From Rhineura floridana (taxonomy: Eukaryota > Chordata > Lepidosauria > Squamata > Rhineuridae), in assembly GCF_030035675.1 (NCBI RefSeq), contig NC_084489.1, positions 51,307,898 to 51,371,897 of the forward strand: DNA of 64,000 nt. The letters run 5' to 3'. The position numbers and the translations under genes are program-made. Below the pieces are notes generated by a model. The model had not been told where the DNA came from. It made no database searches and was given only the letters and a program-made list of their open reading frames with translations. Positions 1 to 10,659 of this stretch are shown here, one piece after another. Each line of letters begins with the position of its first letter. Within the stretch, counting starts at the first letter, position 1.

Positions 1-95
1 CAGTGACTCTAATCATTCCTAGCCATATTAACCAATGGTCAGGAATGATGGGTGCTGTAGTCCAAGCAAGCTCTGGGACCTACAGTTGAAGAACA
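1..95. mobile_element. Family A MITE, partial at window edge
   Basis: Contains AATGGTCAGGAATGATGGG and TGTAGTCCAA, the right arm of family A. Confidence 0.6.
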
Positions 96-314
96 CTACT
101 CTTAAGTATTGGTCGTCTACTGGTGGGTCAGGATCCACTACTGGGTGTCATAGCTTGAGCTAAGGTGTGTCACAACAACAACACTACAACGATTCAATAT
201 GGTAAAAAAATACTAATTAAGAAGTGGGTTCCCAAATGCATGTTTGGGTCAAGACAGGTCCTGGATCTGAAAAAGATTGAAGACAACTGCTTTAAAGCAT
301 GATGACTCTATGCC

Positions 315-432
315 ACAGGTAGCCAGCATGATGTCCTCCAGATATTTGTGGACTCCAACTCCCATCAGTCCCAGCTGGAAGGTCCAACGGTCAGGGATGA
401 TGGGAGATGTAGTCCACAACGTCTGGAGGGTG
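315..432. mobile_element. Family A MITE
   Basis: CTCCAACTCCCATCAG and GATGGGAGATGTAGTCC arms are separated by the usual central spacer. Confidence 0.75.
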
Positions 433-1848
433 CCATATTGTTTTCCCCCTGATCTATGGGTATCTTTCTTTCCCTTTGTCAGATACTCCATCTGCTAATA
501 TAATGCCTCCCATTTGTCCACTTCAGGAACCAATCAGGCCTACCTATGATCCTGCAACAAATAAAGTATCCTCACCTTCAGTTCCACATTTTCAGCAATT
601 AATGCTAAGTAACATAGCTAGGATGTCTAAATAGCAGCATGATTGACAGGTGTACCATGAAACATATAAATATGACCTCCAACATAAGAGATCTGAGCCT
701 TTAAAAAAAAACAAGCAAGCTTCCAGTACTCATTGGTTCATAGAAAACCATAACAACATGTGGCCGGTTTCAGGAAATTCTTAGAAACAAAAGCAAGTCT
801 GAGCAGCACTTCTGCTGTTTAGAGGGGTTGTGTTTCTTCACTCGGCACAAGTCCTGGATTGTATAAATGACCGCCAGTTCCTTTTGTTTTAACACATTTT
901 GATTACCTTGCTCTCCTCAGATATTCTGCAAGCCTCCAGCCTGCCTTCCTAATCTTTAACAAAACATGGACTATGAAGCTTCTTAATTCTGAAAGAAAAC
1001 ACTAAACATCTGCAAAGCAAATAATGCATACAACCTATATGAGTGCAACCAGACCAGTCAACATAATTTATATTAAATATGAAATGTAACGGTCTGATTA
1101 CAGAATTTTAGGCAGTACACTCACTTCCGCATTACACCCACTTTATCTAACTCCGTCTTATGCAGAGTCCTTTTTCCATGAACTACAAAGAACCGTTTCC
1201 TGAAAATGACAAAATTTTCAGTTTGGAATGGTAAGCAAATAAACTGTGCAAGAAAAAGGAAAGGAAAAGGGGGGGAAGCCCATCTATTTTCTTATCTTGG
1301 AAAGGCTTGCACAGAATTGTTGACTCAGAAATTAAATAGGAACAGATCACTATAGCAACAACAGTGCAATTTGCACTTTGAACTTCAAAATGGTAACACA
1401 CATTACTATTGTGGGCTTGTCCAGTGATATATTCTTTCTGATCTGAATCTGTTTTCTGTATTCATTTTGTAATGGCAAAATCCTTGATATTTGTTTATGT
1501 TTGTGCACTTTTCAATTATATTCCTGTAGCACAGGGGTCAACAGCAGGACAACAACAGTGGATTTTTTTCAAGCCCTTATCCACCATCTATTATGCAATG
1601 GACTAAAGACCTTACTGCCCTGGCTACATTTGAACATACTTTATATAGACATCAATTTTGAGTGTATACCTATTTGGACATCTGGAGGGCTTATATTAAC
1701 TCATATGCTTAAGTCAAGATGCATGTATGGATAGTTATTGTATCCGTAATGTAAACTGACAGTGATTTATTGTTGTTATTAATAGTATTCATGTATTATT
1801 TTTGCTTCTGAGGAAACATCCCTCAGGAGCACACTCTTCCCATGTCAA
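433..1848. other. Unassigned AT-rich sequence left of SDHAF3 exon
   Basis: No family, open frame or RNA gene is recognised. As SDHAF3 reads leftward, this is probably its intron 1. The short open frames here are not convincing. Confidence 0.6.
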
Positions 1849-2000
1849 TGGAATACCAGTTGTGGCAATCATATGTAAGAAGAGTGCTGTTGCACTCAAG
1901 TCCTGCTTGTGGGCTTCCCATAGACATCTGGTTGGCCACAGTGAGAACAGAAATGTTGCACTAGATGGGCCTTTGGCCTGATTCAGCAGGGCTCTTCTTA
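1849..2000 (+). mobile_element. CR1 3' UTR fragment
   Basis: It matches the 3' UTR seen at 14.3 kb (CATCTGGTTGGCCACAGTG, GGGCCTTTGGCCTGATTCAG, GGGCTCTTCTTAT). Confidence 0.75.
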
Positions 2001-2197
2001 TCAGGACCACACAACACCTGGCATGGGATGAGGTGTAGCAATTTAACTTAGTTATAACAAAGTTAAGCAAATGATATTAATCAGGTGTTGAACTATGTTA
2101 TTATGTAGAAATAAATGCAGGATTGCTAACTTGAGAAGTAGCCGAACTAACCTAGAAGACAGCAGCTTTATTCTCCAATAGTTCCCTCCCTCTAAAG

Positions 2198-2334
2198 CAG
2201 CCTTTCCCAACCAGTGTGCCTCCAGATGTTGTTGGACCACAACTCCCATCTTCCTGACCATTGGCAATGCTGGCTGAGGCTGATGGGAGTTGTGGTCCAA
2301 CAACATCTGGAGGCACACTGGTTGGGAAAGGCTG
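2198..2334. mobile_element. Palindromic hAT-type MITE, family A, with 8-bp duplication
   Basis: A 137-bp near-palindrome opens CAGCCTTTCCCAACC and closes with its exact complement. It is flanked by the perfect 8-bp direct repeat CTCTAAAG (2190-2197, 2335-2342). CAG/CTG ends and 8-bp duplications are hAT hallmarks. The inner motif ACAACTCCCATC / GATGGGAGTTGT defines the other family A copies in this window. Confidence 0.85.
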
Positions 2335-2517
2335 CTCTAAAGTTTATACTACTCATTCAACAGGTACTGGCTACATTTGGAAGTCACAATAAACCATGAT
2401 TTATTGCCATGGTGAGCTCTTTTCCCACCCCCAGAGAGCTACACATGCCCTCAGGAGTAAGGTGTCAAGAATCACATGCTACTGGGGTGGGGAGAGCCAA
2501 AAGTGGGTGTGGCCACC

Positions 2518-2886
2518 CAGGGCCGGATTAAGCTGAGGAGGGCCTCTAGGCTGATTTATGTTTGGGGAGCTCTTCTCCTCTTAGGCAATATTTTTCTCAA
2601 ACCCCTTACAAGGCATGCCATCAACCAAGATGGCGGCAGAGGCTTCAGCCCCTTAGGGAAACCTCAGCCACCATCTTGATTGATGGCAAACCACAAAAAA
2701 CAGCGGAAAAAAGGTAAGTGAAGCGGGGGGATGGCGGGCGGTTCGGAAGCTCTTGTCCCACGACATTTTCTTTTTGTACATAATGAAAAATCTATATTAT
2801 AATTTTTTTTAGCTTATGCATGGGTCCCCAAGAACTCCGGGCCCCTAGGCTTCAGCCTACTAAGCCTAATGGATAATCCGGCCCTG
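2518..2886. mobile_element. hAT-type nonautonomous element with perfect 8-bp duplication
   Basis: A 369-bp element with terminal inverted repeats CAGGGCCGGATTA and TAATCCGGCCCTG, flanked by the exact duplication TGGCCACC (2510-2517 and 2887-2894). The interior holds no transposase. A partly paired AAGATGGCGGCAG / CCACCATCTTGAT motif is internal. Confidence 0.88.
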
Positions 2887-3399
2887 TGGCCACCCCACAT
2901 CTTCACACACATTGCACCCCATTCATCCACCCATTCATTCTCTTTCACACACACACACCACTCTCATTTACACTGTGGGGAAACCTCCCCATTCGCCCCA
3001 ATGAGAAGATATTTTCCTAATACAAATAGCAGGCACTGGGGGCCCTATCTGGATCAGGACTCTGGTTGGGGGAATAGGGGGAGCACTAATTCTCTTCCCC
3101 CAGTGTACTCCCAATCGGGGTCAGACACCACGTGCCTGCAATTTGAATTGCCAAAAAAGTATCAATGGATTATTTTTTTGGCAATGCGGATTGTAGGTGT
3201 GGTGGGTGGGGAGACCACAGCAGAAGACAAAGAGATTGGGGGGGACAGCACCTGCAATTTGCTACTTCTCCCAGGAGAAAGAGAAGCTAGCATGATGTCA
3301 AAGGGGAGGGGCCAAGGATGAGAGGCCCCAAACGCTGGATGGGAAGTCTCAAAGGGCCACATCTGCATTGAGGCTAGAGGTTCCTCATCCCTGGTTTAT

Positions 3400-4122
3400 T
3401 GTGATGGGCAGGAGCCTAGATGAGCCTTGGGCTCACGGGCTTCCCCCTCCCCATCTCCAGCGTGGCCAGTTTCATTTTTTTAAAATTAACTACAGTCTAG
3501 GGTTCAGAAGTAATGCTAAACTGTGGTTAATCAAAAACGGAAGCAAAAGGACCCAGGCCAGAAGAGGAGAGGGGAAGGGACAGCATAAAAGATAAACCAG
3601 AATTTATCACAACACCCAAACACAGTCAATGAGAACGAAATATTACCTTTAATCATTATTATTAGTTTCTAAACAAAGCACAGCTATCAGTCATAGGGTT
3701 TTGTGTTTTTTTTTAATGACTGGGCTAAATGGCTTAATATTAATTCAATAACGCTCCTAGATAATAACCGTGATCAAACCATTCATACCAACTGCCTCTT
3801 TTTAAGGAGCACCAATTATTTTAATTTAAAAGGTAAACATTTAATATATTGGAAAAAGCATGCGCTAATAATACATATGGCTGATTGGATCTACTCGAAG
3901 AGCAGTACTTCTTCATAAACAAAGAATACTTTGTTTGTACACCTCCCTCCTGTGTGAACACTTCCCTGCGGTTTTCAAGATAGGAACCATTAATCTCAGA
4001 GCAAATACATAAAAATAAGCCTACTAAGCAAGATGCTCGGCTATTTCAGAAGTAAAAACGACAACAAAATCAAAGATGGGAAGAATGGTATGAAATACAA
4101 GAGTTCACCATTAAAATATCCA
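3400..4122. other. Unique AT-rich island, candidate conserved noncoding
   Basis: No repeat text is visible. The core 3640-3960 has clustered homeodomain-type sites (TTAATATTAATTCAATAAC, CCAATTATTTTAATTT) and AACAAAG SOX-like sites. Conservation is a guess from composition only. Confidence 0.35.
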
Positions 4123-4222
4123 AGTCAAAATAGACTCATTGAAATTAATGGACCTCACTTAATCATGCCCATTAACTTCAATGGACCCACTCTAAGTAGA
4201 ACTCACCTAGAAGAAAACTAGC
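4123..4222. repeat. Family D copy, diverged
   Basis: Mirrored ACTCATTGAAATTAATGGACC and TAACTTCAATGGACCCACTC segments. Confidence 0.5.
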
Positions 4223-4262
4223 ACTGGGTACAACCCCTCCGTTTATATCCTCTATACTTCAG

Positions 4263-4398
4263 ACGGGGAAACCTGTGGCCCTCCAGAAGTTGCTGGATCA
4301 CAGCTTATAATATCCCTGACCGTTGGCCATGTTGGCTGGGACAGAGGGAAGCTGGAGTCCAACAACATCTGTATATCCACAGGCTGCCCACCCCTGCT
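4263..4398. mobile_element. Family A MITE, diverged
   Basis: GGCCCTCCAGAAGTTGCTGG and GAGTCCAACAACATCTG arms, with a TCCCTGACCGTTGGCCATG centre. Confidence 0.7.
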
Positions 4399-4438
4399 GT
4401 GTACACACACATATAGACGTTTTGCAGTTCCATTTACA

Positions 4439-4808
4439 ACACGGGTGGGGAACTTCAAGACCAAGGGCCAAACGTGGCCGTCCAAGTCTCTCTTGTCTGA
4501 CCCTGGGGACCTCCTTAAAGATCTCTCCAAGCCACACTCCTCACTGTTCTGCTCTGTGCCCTCCTTTAGCGTTTTTGCCTAGCTGGAATGTGCCCTTGAA
4601 CTATAATAATTCCTTTTGCTTGCCTGGATAGAGAGGTGGGGGGGTATGCAGAGAAACCTCTGACTTTCACATGGCTGAAATGTAGCCTCCCATACAAAGG
4701 TCAACCCAATTCTGCCCCTAGATCCACCCACCAGTGGTATGTGGTCCCAAGAAGGCTGCCCACGAGGGAACGGAGCCCTCATTTGAAAAAAAGGTTCTCC
4801 GCCTCTGA
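4439..4808. mobile_element. Nonautonomous DNA transposon, family B
   Basis: It begins with a GGGTGGGGAACTTCAAG terminus and ends near AAAAGGTTCTCCGCC, imperfect inverted repeats of the CAGGGGTGGGGAACC type. The middle (GCCTAGCTGGAATGTGCCC, GTGGTATGTGGTCCC) recurs at 10.0, 47.6 and 58.1 kb. Confidence 0.7.
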
Positions 4809-4821
4809 CATATATTACGCT

Positions 4822-4950
4822 AGAGCAGGCCTAGCCAATCTGATGCTCTCCAGACATTGTGGACTACAACTCCCATCAGCCCTAACCAGCATGGGAAATT
4901 GTGAGGAATGATGGGAACTGCAGTCCACCACATCTGGAGGGCACCTCACG
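4822..4950. mobile_element. Family A MITE
   Basis: GGACTACAACTCCCATCAGC and GATGGGAACTGCAGTCC arms. Confidence 0.75.
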
Positions 4951-5250
4951 AACCCTATACTAGAGGATCCACTTCTCCATGCCAACGCCTCCCCCTCCCC
5001 CCATGGTCATGTACCAAAATACACAATAGGGAAGTGGGGTGGGGACAAATGATACATCCATGCTGTCTCAAACCAAAGAGGATGAAGGATGGGCTGGCGG
5101 GTCAATGTACAAATCTCACCACCCCCACAAACTCCCTGGATAAGCAGTCATCTATGGGAAAATGAGTAGGGACTATAGCATGCAGCATGCTTAAAAGTGC
5201 TAGGTAACTTACAGCAAATAATAATGTCAAAAGATACAGGGTGCTCAGGA

Positions 5251-5443
5251 ACACAGGAAACTGCCTTATACTAAGTAAGACTTTGGGTCTATCTAGCTCA
5301 GTACTGTCTACACTGACTGGCAGCAGCTCTCCAAGTTTCAGACAGGCGTCTCTCCCGGCCCTACCCGGAGATGCCAGGAACTGAACTTGGGACCTTCTGC
5401 ATGCAAGGCAAATGCTCTGCCACTGAGCTATGACAGCCTTTCC
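5251..5443 (-). mobile_element. tRNA(Ala)-like SINE
   Basis: The complement contains TAGCTCAGTGGCAGAGC (A box region) and GGTCCCAAGTTCAG (B box region), then the body with CACTGACTGGCAGC and ATAAGGCAGTTTCCTG. Confidence 0.82.
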
Positions 5444-5834
5444 CTATAATCCAGGAGTGCTCAAAAGGCCAGCAGACATTGGCATGGTTTACACAACATG
5501 GGAAGCCTTGTCTCCTCTTCATGGTTAAGGAGGAAAGCACTTAAGCACAAGCCTGGGGTCAGATGACACACTAAGCCAAATCTAGGCTTAGCTGCTGTGC
5601 TGCACTGAGCTAAAAGTACCAGGGAGGAGTCAAGTGGCTACAATCTCCTCCCTGGAAGCCTGCATGTTTGCACATTCGCACTAAACCATGGTTTGGCTTA
5701 GCTTTACATGCACGCACACACACATGATAAGATATAGATGCACGGTGAAGAAGACAGACTCAAACAACCCATAAAGTCAAAGCAAGGTAACTGGAAGTGC
5801 CGCGGAAGACAAAGGGATGCTGAAAGATACTTGC

Positions 5835-6017
5835 CTCCCATTCCTGCAGGAATTGCTCGGCCTCTTCAGGGCCAACAGATCTGTGTCTCCTGAATTCATC
5901 TTTCACATACTGATCTCCCAGAGCCTTCAGCTCCAGTGGCATTGCTTGATGCAACTGCAGGATCTTCCTGTATAAAGTCCTTACTCGGGACACATGATGG
6001 CTTAGGCTGCCCGGCAT
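5835..6017 (-). CDS. SDHAF3: SDHAF3 (ACN9) first coding exon
   Basis: This exon encodes 61 residues of succinate dehydrogenase assembly factor 3, a small LYR-family protein of the mitochondrial matrix that helps mature the iron-sulfur subunit of complex II. The chosen ATG opens [18 protein letters not shown], and the exon carries the family signature [12 protein letters not shown] and ends at FLQEWE, where my recollection of the mammalian protein also changes exon. Residues upstream of this ATG in the open frame and downstream of EWE do not resemble the family, so the exon limits are clear. The LYR-type motif appears as RTLYRK. The intron starts with GCAAGT, a GC rather than GT donor, at phase 0. 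The second exon must lie left of the window. A pyrimidine-rich acceptor just upstream (AG at 6041-6042) suggests a 5' UTR intron. It is oriented divergently from DLX5. It is not a processed copy, because the homology stops exactly at the splice site. Confidence 0.9.
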
Positions 6018-6277
6018 AACCCACGAGAAATACCACTGGGCTAAATAGAACAATGGGAGTGTTGTTGGTTGCTTTTCTATCAATTTTTGCCCTAGGGAAA
6101 CAATTTCAAAGACAAGTAAGTTGGACGGCAGGAGGGAAGAGGCACCTTAGTCAAATATCACTGCTGAACTTGGTGTGAAAGTGGCTGCATATGAATGAAG
6201 CCTTGAACTAGCATATCCAATCTTCAAGATACAGCAGGAGCAGACAGAAAGTAGATCAGCATCTACAGATAGGTATG

Positions 6278-6965
6278 TAAGAACATAAGAAGAGCGTGCT
6301 GGATCAGGCCAATGGCTCATCTAGTCCACCATCCTGTTCTCACAGTGACCAACCAGATGCTCATGGGAAGCCCGCGAGTAGAACCTAAGTGTAAGACCAC
6401 TATCCCCTCCTGCGGTTTCCAGCAACTGGTATTAGGAAGAATACCGCCTCCAATTATGAAGCAGAGCATATCATGGTTAGTAACCACTGATAGCCTTATC
6501 CTCCATGAATTTGTCTAACCCACTTTTAAAGCAATCCAAGTTGGTGGCCATCACTGCCTTTTCTGGGAGCGAATCCCATAGTTTAATAATGTGCTGTGTG
6601 AAGAAGTACTTTCTCTTGTCTGTCCTGAATCTTCCAACGTTCAGCTTCATTGGATGTTCACGTGTTTTAGTGTTATCAGAGAAGGAGAAAAACTTTTCTG
6701 TGTCCACTTTCTCCATGCCATGCATACTTTTATACACTTCTATCATGTCACCTCTGACTTAGCTTTTCTCTAAACTAAAAAGCCCCAAATGCTGCAACTT
6801 TTCCTTATACAGGAGTTGCTCCATCCCCTTGATCATTTTAGTTGCCCTTTTCTGAACCTTTTCCAGCTCTACAATACCCTTTTTGAGGTGGGGCGACGAG
6901 AACTGTACACAGTACCCCAAATGTGGCTGCACCATAGATTTGCAGAACGGCATTATGATATAGGT
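6278..6965 (-). mobile_element. CR1 LINE 3' fragment
   Basis: The - strand encodes the CR1 ORF2 C-terminus: MVQPHLGYCVQFSSPHLKK and VELEKVQKRATKMIKGME, then, in another frame, EVYKSMHGMEKVDTEKFF, KLNVGRFRTDKRKYFFTQ and DKFMEDKAISGY. The 3' UTR ends at the complement of GTAAGAACATAAGAAGAGC. It lies just upstream of the SDHAF3 coding exon, in the candidate 5' UTR intron. Confidence 0.88.
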
Positions 6966-7293
6966 CTCTGTTTTGTTTTGAACAGAATTTGTGTTCAATG
7001 ATAAAAAAAATACATTAAAATTACTGGTAAAAGTTAAAAACAAGTGGACCCAAAAAATATCAAAATATAGAGAGTATGTAGGGTTGCAGCCTGAATCTCA
7101 TCACTCCACCAGATGCAATCTGCATGCCATCGCAGTGTTGTCCATGGAAGTAATAAAAGACTAACTGCAACTGCTTCTGCAATGTTAGCTGACGTTTTGG
7201 ACCTAGTACTTCTTCCTAGTACCTGCTTCAGGTATTAGGAATGTGGGGAAGCAGCCACTTAAAGGTGGGGGGTCCAGTATTATTATTACTACT

Positions 7294-7423
7294 AGTAGTG
7301 GAATCCACTCTGGATTTTAGTCCAAACTTTCAAAGAGCTATCCATGGTGCTTCAGCAGTGTGTCAGCAAAGTGCTGATGTGGATTCCACTGCTCCACTGA
7401 CATGGAGTGACCAGCCACCACTG
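7294..7423. mobile_element. Short TIR element, family C
   Basis: AGTAGTGGAATCCACTCTGG, then GACATGGAGTGACCAGCCACC; the same pair of motifs recurs at 9.6, 16.5 and 29.4 kb. Confidence 0.55.
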
Positions 7424-8064
7424 TTATTATTATTACTATTATTGTTATTATGTATTATTTATTTATTTATTTATTCATTCATTAATTTGTGAACTGCCTT
7501 CCAGTTATATGTGGCAAAGTGATTTACAGACATATTCTTAAAAACAGCTAAAATGGTACAAGAGCATTCTACCTGCATCCTGAAATAGTACAGTCCAGAT
7601 GCACACATTTACTATTCCACTTGCTGTCTGGGAGAACTAGGTTTTTGGTGGTCTGTATGTTTCCTTACACAGTCCTGGCTGTGAAATAAGTGTTATAGTT
7701 TGCTGCGTACCACTGCCAACCCAGTCATGTTTGAGAGGACACACAAGATAGGTTTAAGGGTAGCTATTTTCCAGTACATATACCTCAGAAGTAAGCCCTA
7801 TTTATGTTTAAGGGGATTTACTCAATACTAAGTTAGCCCCTTGACACAACAGCGAGCTAGATGGGCCAACGTTCTGACTCTGTATGATGCAGTTTCCTAT
7901 GTACTCTCAGGTAAGGGAGTACAGAATCGAGCCCACTTTTGTATATAAAATTGTTTTAAAGGGCTTGATCAAATAGTGGTAAAAGGTTGTCTTTTGCACA
8001 ATTTTAATTATAACTATGACCGATTAAAACTGGAATTAGTACCATCCGGTTGCGGAGGGACAGG

Positions 8065-8162
8065 GAAGCTGCAGCTTTCCAGATGTGGCTAGACTACAAT
8101 TCCCATCATCCCATATTGGTTGGGGCTGATGGGAGTTGGAGTTCAACAACATTGGGAGGTTC
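8065..8162. mobile_element. Family A MITE
   Basis: GACTACAATTCCCATCATCC and GATGGGAGTTGGAGTTC arms, just outside the CpG block at 8.3 kb. Confidence 0.75.
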
Positions 8163-8275
8163 ACTGAATTCGATGGTACTTACTTCCGAACAGGCACGCA
8201 TAATAAAGGGCTGCAATTCTATGCCCACTGACTCAGGAGTAAGCCCCATACTTCCCAGGAAACATGCTCGAGAGC

Positions 8276-8735
8276 ACGTTTTTCCAGAGCCTTGAGCAGC
8301 AAACCGCTCTGCAGCAGGCGGTTCTTCCAGATGAATCGCCGCTATTTAAACAAAACGACACCCATGCAGACTGCGGCCTGGCGGGAGCGACCCCGAAGGG
8401 CCGGACCCCTCTGGCAGCTGGGGCAATGGGAGGTCCCGCGCGCGAAGGAAAGGATCGGACGTTGCGGTGGTGGAAACTAGCGCGGCCAAGTTTGTCCGCG
8501 TTGGGGCCGGGAAGGCGACGGATCCCGGGGCCGCGAGTTAGTTACCCGCAGGGCAGAAGGAAGAAGGAGCAACAGGCAGCACGGTTGTGGGGCTCCGAGC
8601 CGGAGCGTTGAGGCGGGAGCACCGGGGGGCGGTATGGCGCCTTTTGCTCCGCCCCAAGCAAAGCTGAGCCGGACACCGACAAACTAACACCTCCACCCCT
8701 CCGTTGAGAACCTTCCCCGCCCCTCCAAATATCAT
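8276..8735. promoter_or_regulatory. CpG-rich block, candidate SDHAF3 promoter
   Basis: The stretch is GC-rich with many CpG dinucleotides (including GCGCGCG near 8440), in sharp contrast to its AT-rich surroundings. It lies 2.3 kb upstream of the SDHAF3 coding exon on the gene's 5' side. An unmethylated promoter with a noncoding first exon would explain both the CpG density and the acceptor-like sequence in front of the SDHAF3 ATG. A possible minus-strand donor (GCGG followed by GTAACT) sits at about 8545. Open frames here show no recognisable protein. An unrelated CpG-rich promoter is the alternative. Confidence 0.5.
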
Positions 8736-9116
8736 GAAGCTCGTTGCTTATTGTATTATGTTCACAAAACAGCACCACCGCCCATTCACACGCAAGAGGG
8801 AGGTGTCAGCCGGTTTGGGGGAGCTCCAACATTTGCGGACTACACGGGGAAAAGAGGGACCCTAAAACAGGCCAATGAGCACTGGGCATGCAGGCTGACT
8901 GCTGGGGAGGGGGACTGGAAAACAGGAGGGGGAATGGAGTCTTGTGAAACAGGACCTGGCTGGCTGGTAAGGCCCTCCGCTCCATGATGGAACATAACAT
9001 TTGCTTGCAGTCGTTTCCGCTGGTAAATGTTGCAATACTATACACACTTGCCAGGGAGGAAGTACCAATGAAAATGCTGAGACTTGTGGGTAGCAATGTA
9101 TAGGATTGTGCTGATA

Positions 9117-9329
9117 GCCAGTGTGGTGCAATGCTTAAGGTGTTGGGAGACCAGGGTTCAAATCCCCACTCAGCCATGAAGCTCACTGGGTGACTTTGGG
9201 CCAGTCACTGCTGCTCAGCCTAACCTACCTCACAGGGTTGTTCTGAGGATCAGATGGGAAGGGGAGAGCCATGTATGCCACCTTGAGCTCCTGGAAGGAA
9301 AAGTGGGATATAAATGTAATAAATAAATA
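9117..9329 (+). mobile_element. tRNA-headed CORE-SINE with L2-like tail
   Basis: The 5' tRNA-like head has the B box GGTTCAAATCC; the middle TGGGCCAGTCACTGCTGCTC, CCTCACAGGGTTGTTCTGAGG resembles the MIR/CORE domain; the tail GGGATATAAATGTAATAAATAAA resembles L2. The three-part structure implies mobilisation by L2-type LINEs. Confidence 0.82.
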
Positions 9330-9600
9330 GAGTGATCTGTTGTTGGGCTTCCAAAACATAGGAGTATTGTATTGATTTTCTACCACTTTAGGAACAAAAA
9401 GAGGCAAAATGACTTCCTCCTGCAATCATAAAGGTCTGTCTGGTCCAGGATTCTGTTTCTTACCAGCGGCAAACCAAATTCTTCCGAGGAACCAGACCAT
9501 GAAGCCAATGGTCTGTTGCCCCCCAGAAATTGGTGTTCACAGGTGCCCTGCCTCAATCTAGACCCAGTGATACAATTAGGTGATATTGGAGCCTGGACCA

Positions 9601-9712
9601 GTAGTGGCTGGTGGTCCACACTGAAGCACATTGGACAGCTCCTTGAAAGTTTGGACTGAAGCCCAGAGCAGATTCCACTGACCCACTGACATGGACCAAC
9701 CAGCCACGCCTA
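9601..9712. mobile_element. Family C element
   Basis: AGTAGTGGCTGGTGGTCCAC at one end and GACATGGACCAACCAGCCAC at the other. Confidence 0.55.
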
Positions 9713-9884
9713 CTCTAGGCAAAATGGTCTTTAGAGATTGCAGAGCTCTTCGGATGGTAATGTAACATCACCTACTGTAAAATGTGGTAAGCCAGGCCCG
9801 CTCTGTTTGCCTCCCCCGCTGGGTGTGGCCCCAGACTTCTGCCCCTAAAGTCCTGTCCTGGTGGCACCATTGTCTGGATCTGAG

Positions 9885-9945
9885 GCATTATCCTCCATGA
9901 ATTTGTCAATCCCCCTTTAAAGCCATCTAAGTCTGTGGCCTTTGA
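9885..9945 (-). mobile_element. CR1 coding fragment
   Basis: The short text CCTCCATGAATTTGTCAATC and its surroundings match the complement of the CR1 DKFMEDK region at 6.5 kb. Confidence 0.5.
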
Positions 9946-9984
9946 AAGTCATGATTTTTAATAAGGGATGAGAACAAAATGTTC

Positions 9985-10575
9985 ATCCAAAGGCTTGGCA
10001 TTCCCTTCTAGGCAGCCTTCTGGGGGCCACATACCAGAGATGGGCAGGGCCAGAAGCCAAAGTGGGTGGAGCAAAAAATGCTTAATTTTACCTTTGTACA
10101 GTAGACGTGTTTCTACACACACTGACACATCCCTCTCTTATCCCCCATCCAGGCAAGCAAGAAGCATTATCAGACTTCAAGGACCTGTTCCAGCCAGGGA
10201 AAAACACTCAAGGAGAGTGCAAATCAGATCCAGTAAGTGGTGTGGCCTAGGAGAATCCCGAGGGCCAGATAGAGAGGCTTGGAGGGCCACATTTAGCCCC
10301 AAGGCCTGGGGAAAATGGACTGCCTTCAAGTTGATTCCGACTTATGGCGACCTTATGAATAGGGTTTTCATGGTAAGTGGTATTCAGAGGTGGTTTACCA
10401 TTGCTTTCCTCTGAGGCTGAGAGGCAGTGACTGGCCCAAGGTCACCCAGTGAGCTTCATGGCTGTGTGGGGATTTGAACCCTGGTCTCCCAGATTGTAAT
10501 CCAGCACTCTAACCAATACGCCACACTGGCTCTCTAGCCCCAAGGCCTGCGGGTCCCCATTTCTGATTCATATGA
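9985..10575. mobile_element. Family B DNA transposon interrupted by a SINE
   Basis: Family B text (GGCCACATACCAGAGATGGG, AGTAAGTGGTGTGGCC) is split at 10309-10534 by a minus-strand SINE and resumes with TAGCCCCAAGGCCTGCGGG. Confidence 0.7.
10309..10534 (-). mobile_element. tRNA-headed SINE with perfect 15-bp duplication
   Basis: The complement shows the tRNA-like head at its right end and the core in GGCCCAAGGTCACCCAGTGAG. It is flanked by TAGCCCCAAGGCCTG (10294-10308 and 10535-10549). The tail type (TTCAAGTTGATTCCGAC) differs from the copies with AATAAA tails. Confidence 0.85.
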
Positions 10576-10659
10576 AGCCACTGGGAGATGTCACTGGGGG
10601 ATTAGGATCGAGCTGTCATCTATTTGAATCCAGGACGAAGTTCAGGTGCGGCCTGGAGC

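Noticed and set aside
2869-3321. 150-codon + strand open frame
   Set aside because: It starts in the end of a hAT element and includes low-complexity His/Ser/Thr text; not a gene.
8264-8611. 115-codon + strand frame in the CpG block
   Set aside because: High-GC sequence is open by composition; no domain, and the nearest gene (SDHAF3) is on the other strand.
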